Origin: Cymodocea nodosa
Lineage: Eukaryota; Streptophyta; Magnoliopsida; Alismatales; Cymodoceaceae
Assembly (NCBI GenBank): GCA_036874045.1
Contig: CM072339.1
Location: forward strand, 19,289,501-19,353,500
Length of the DNA: 64,000 nt
Direction: 5' to 3'
Both the position numbers and the translations under genes were made by a program. The notes beneath the pieces are model-generated. The model saw only the letters and a list, made by a program, of their open reading frames with translations. It searched no databases and was not told where the DNA came from. Below, in pieces: positions 62,958-64,000 of this stretch; the first letter of the stretch is position 1; each line of letters opens with the position of its first letter.

Positions 62958-64000
62958 TGGTTTATCATGTCCTGGCTGATTCACATGCTTGGACACCAGA
63001 GGCGAGAGTTAAGTTGCTAACAGTAATAACTTACTGATGAAGACAAAACAAGTACGACAACACTTGCTTGCTCGAGGCGGGGAGTGTACATGTTTTTCTT
63101 CTACTGCCGTCGACAACTCATACGTATTTTCTTCCCTTGTTTCTCTTTTCAATTTCTTGCAGAGGGACCCAGATCCATCTTGTAATTTTTGCGTCAGAAT
63201 CATGGAAAGAATCAAAATGCAAAGTATAGGAAAAAGAAAACGTGGAATTCTGGTCTGTCGTACGTTTTTGTTCCTTTCTTTCTTTCTTGTTGGGTGTCGG
63301 GTTGTTTTTTGCACGCTGTGTACGGGTTTCTTTTAAAGGTAAGATTTAACCGTGTAAAAAAATTTAACTAAAGATTAACATTTAAGTCGTAAAAATTCTT
63401 TGTTACTGTTTAAGTATACTTTTAGACTCTTACTTTGCTTGGCGTGCGGTGGAAGAGGAAAATATAAATATGTGAGTTCTGCTGGTGCGATAAAAAAGGA
63501 CTCAATGACTTACGATCAAATCAATGCCTGAAAAAGCAAGCCTGTATTCTTATGATACAATCTCTGCGCTTTGAATTGTGCTATGGAGTCATTGCGAGAT
63601 TTTTATTATTTCATAAACACTAGTGTGGAAGGGAAATATTCCTCCGTCTTGATCAAAAGACGAGAGAATGATAAAAGAATAATTTCCACCGTTAAGTCTT
63701 GTCCTCAAGCTAAATTGAGAAAAGAAAGACGATGACTATAGACCAAAAAAATAGTGAAGGAATAATTCCCGGTTTAGATGCCAGGAGGGTGAATACATTA
63801 ATTTCGAAGCTAACTCCTCAAGGACCATATCTCCTGCGGTGTAACTTGATTTGTTGATGGCTTTCATGATTGCCTTTGTCAATCGTAGGCGTCTACTTAT
63901 GCTGCCTCTGGAACAAAGTGAAGAGGAGGAGGAGGGAGTGGGCGGGGGTTTTTGGACGTCTACTTATTAGCCATGCATGATACTGAATCTTGATCTGCGT
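62958..64000. other. 3' UTR of the QWRF gene and intergenic DNA
   Basis: 62958 to about 63350 is the probable 3' UTR. The 60-100 codon frames here overlap each other on both strands and show no domain. Nothing else is recognised up to the window end. Confidence 0.5.

Noticed and set aside
63984..63995. GAATCTTGAT resembling the miR172 core
   Set aside because: Ten bases only, no star strand, at the window edge.
1..64000. tRNA, rRNA or CRISPR features
   Set aside because: No convincing tRNA B-box plus acceptor fold, no rRNA segment and no spacer-repeat array was seen; by eye, tRNAs could still be missed.

Overview
This is nuclear DNA from a flowering plant. It carries three intron-containing genes with GT-AG junctions, separated by AT-rich intergenic DNA full of retrotransposons. 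The strongly GC-rich acyltransferase gene in roughly two-thirds-AT surroundings fits a monocot, probably not a grass, but the species cannot be named from the sequence.

Layout. 1-12977: the 3' part of a large Athila-type Ty3/gypsy retrotransposon (element A). It has a decayed pol, an Athila-type extra ORF, a decayed gag in an unexpected position, an almost intact F-box protein ORF, a polypurine tract and a 2.2 kb 3' LTR. 12978-18950: AT-rich DNA with one minisatellite. 19043-20473 (minus strand): a complete two-exon BAHD acyltransferase of HCT type. 23048-27323 (minus): a deleted relative of A (element B) with 5-bp target-site duplications. 27329-40700: gene-poor DNA holding a decayed PIF/Harbinger transposon and two solo LTRs of the A/B family (33480-35617 minus; 36452-38460 plus), each with its own 5-bp duplication. 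40842-49989 (plus): a complete nine-exon eIF(iso)4G gene. Its fourth intron holds a small antisense LTR element with an initiator-Met primer site. 49990-56480: intergenic. 57533-62957 (plus): a complete six-exon QWRF-family (augmin subunit 8-like) microtubule protein gene with a leader intron.

The three genes serve unrelated processes: phenylpropanoid acylation, cap-dependent translation initiation, and microtubule organisation. They form no functional cluster. The most unusual feature is element A and its LTR family. It carries an F-box/FBA reading frame next to its 3' end, and it reuses imperfect palindromes built on GAGTTA...TAACTC in the LTR, the internal spacers and the U3 repeats. The four LTR copies, three TSD-bounded insertions and two deletion-scarred internal regions let its history be read directly. 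Function, expression and novelty of the captured F-box ORF are inference.
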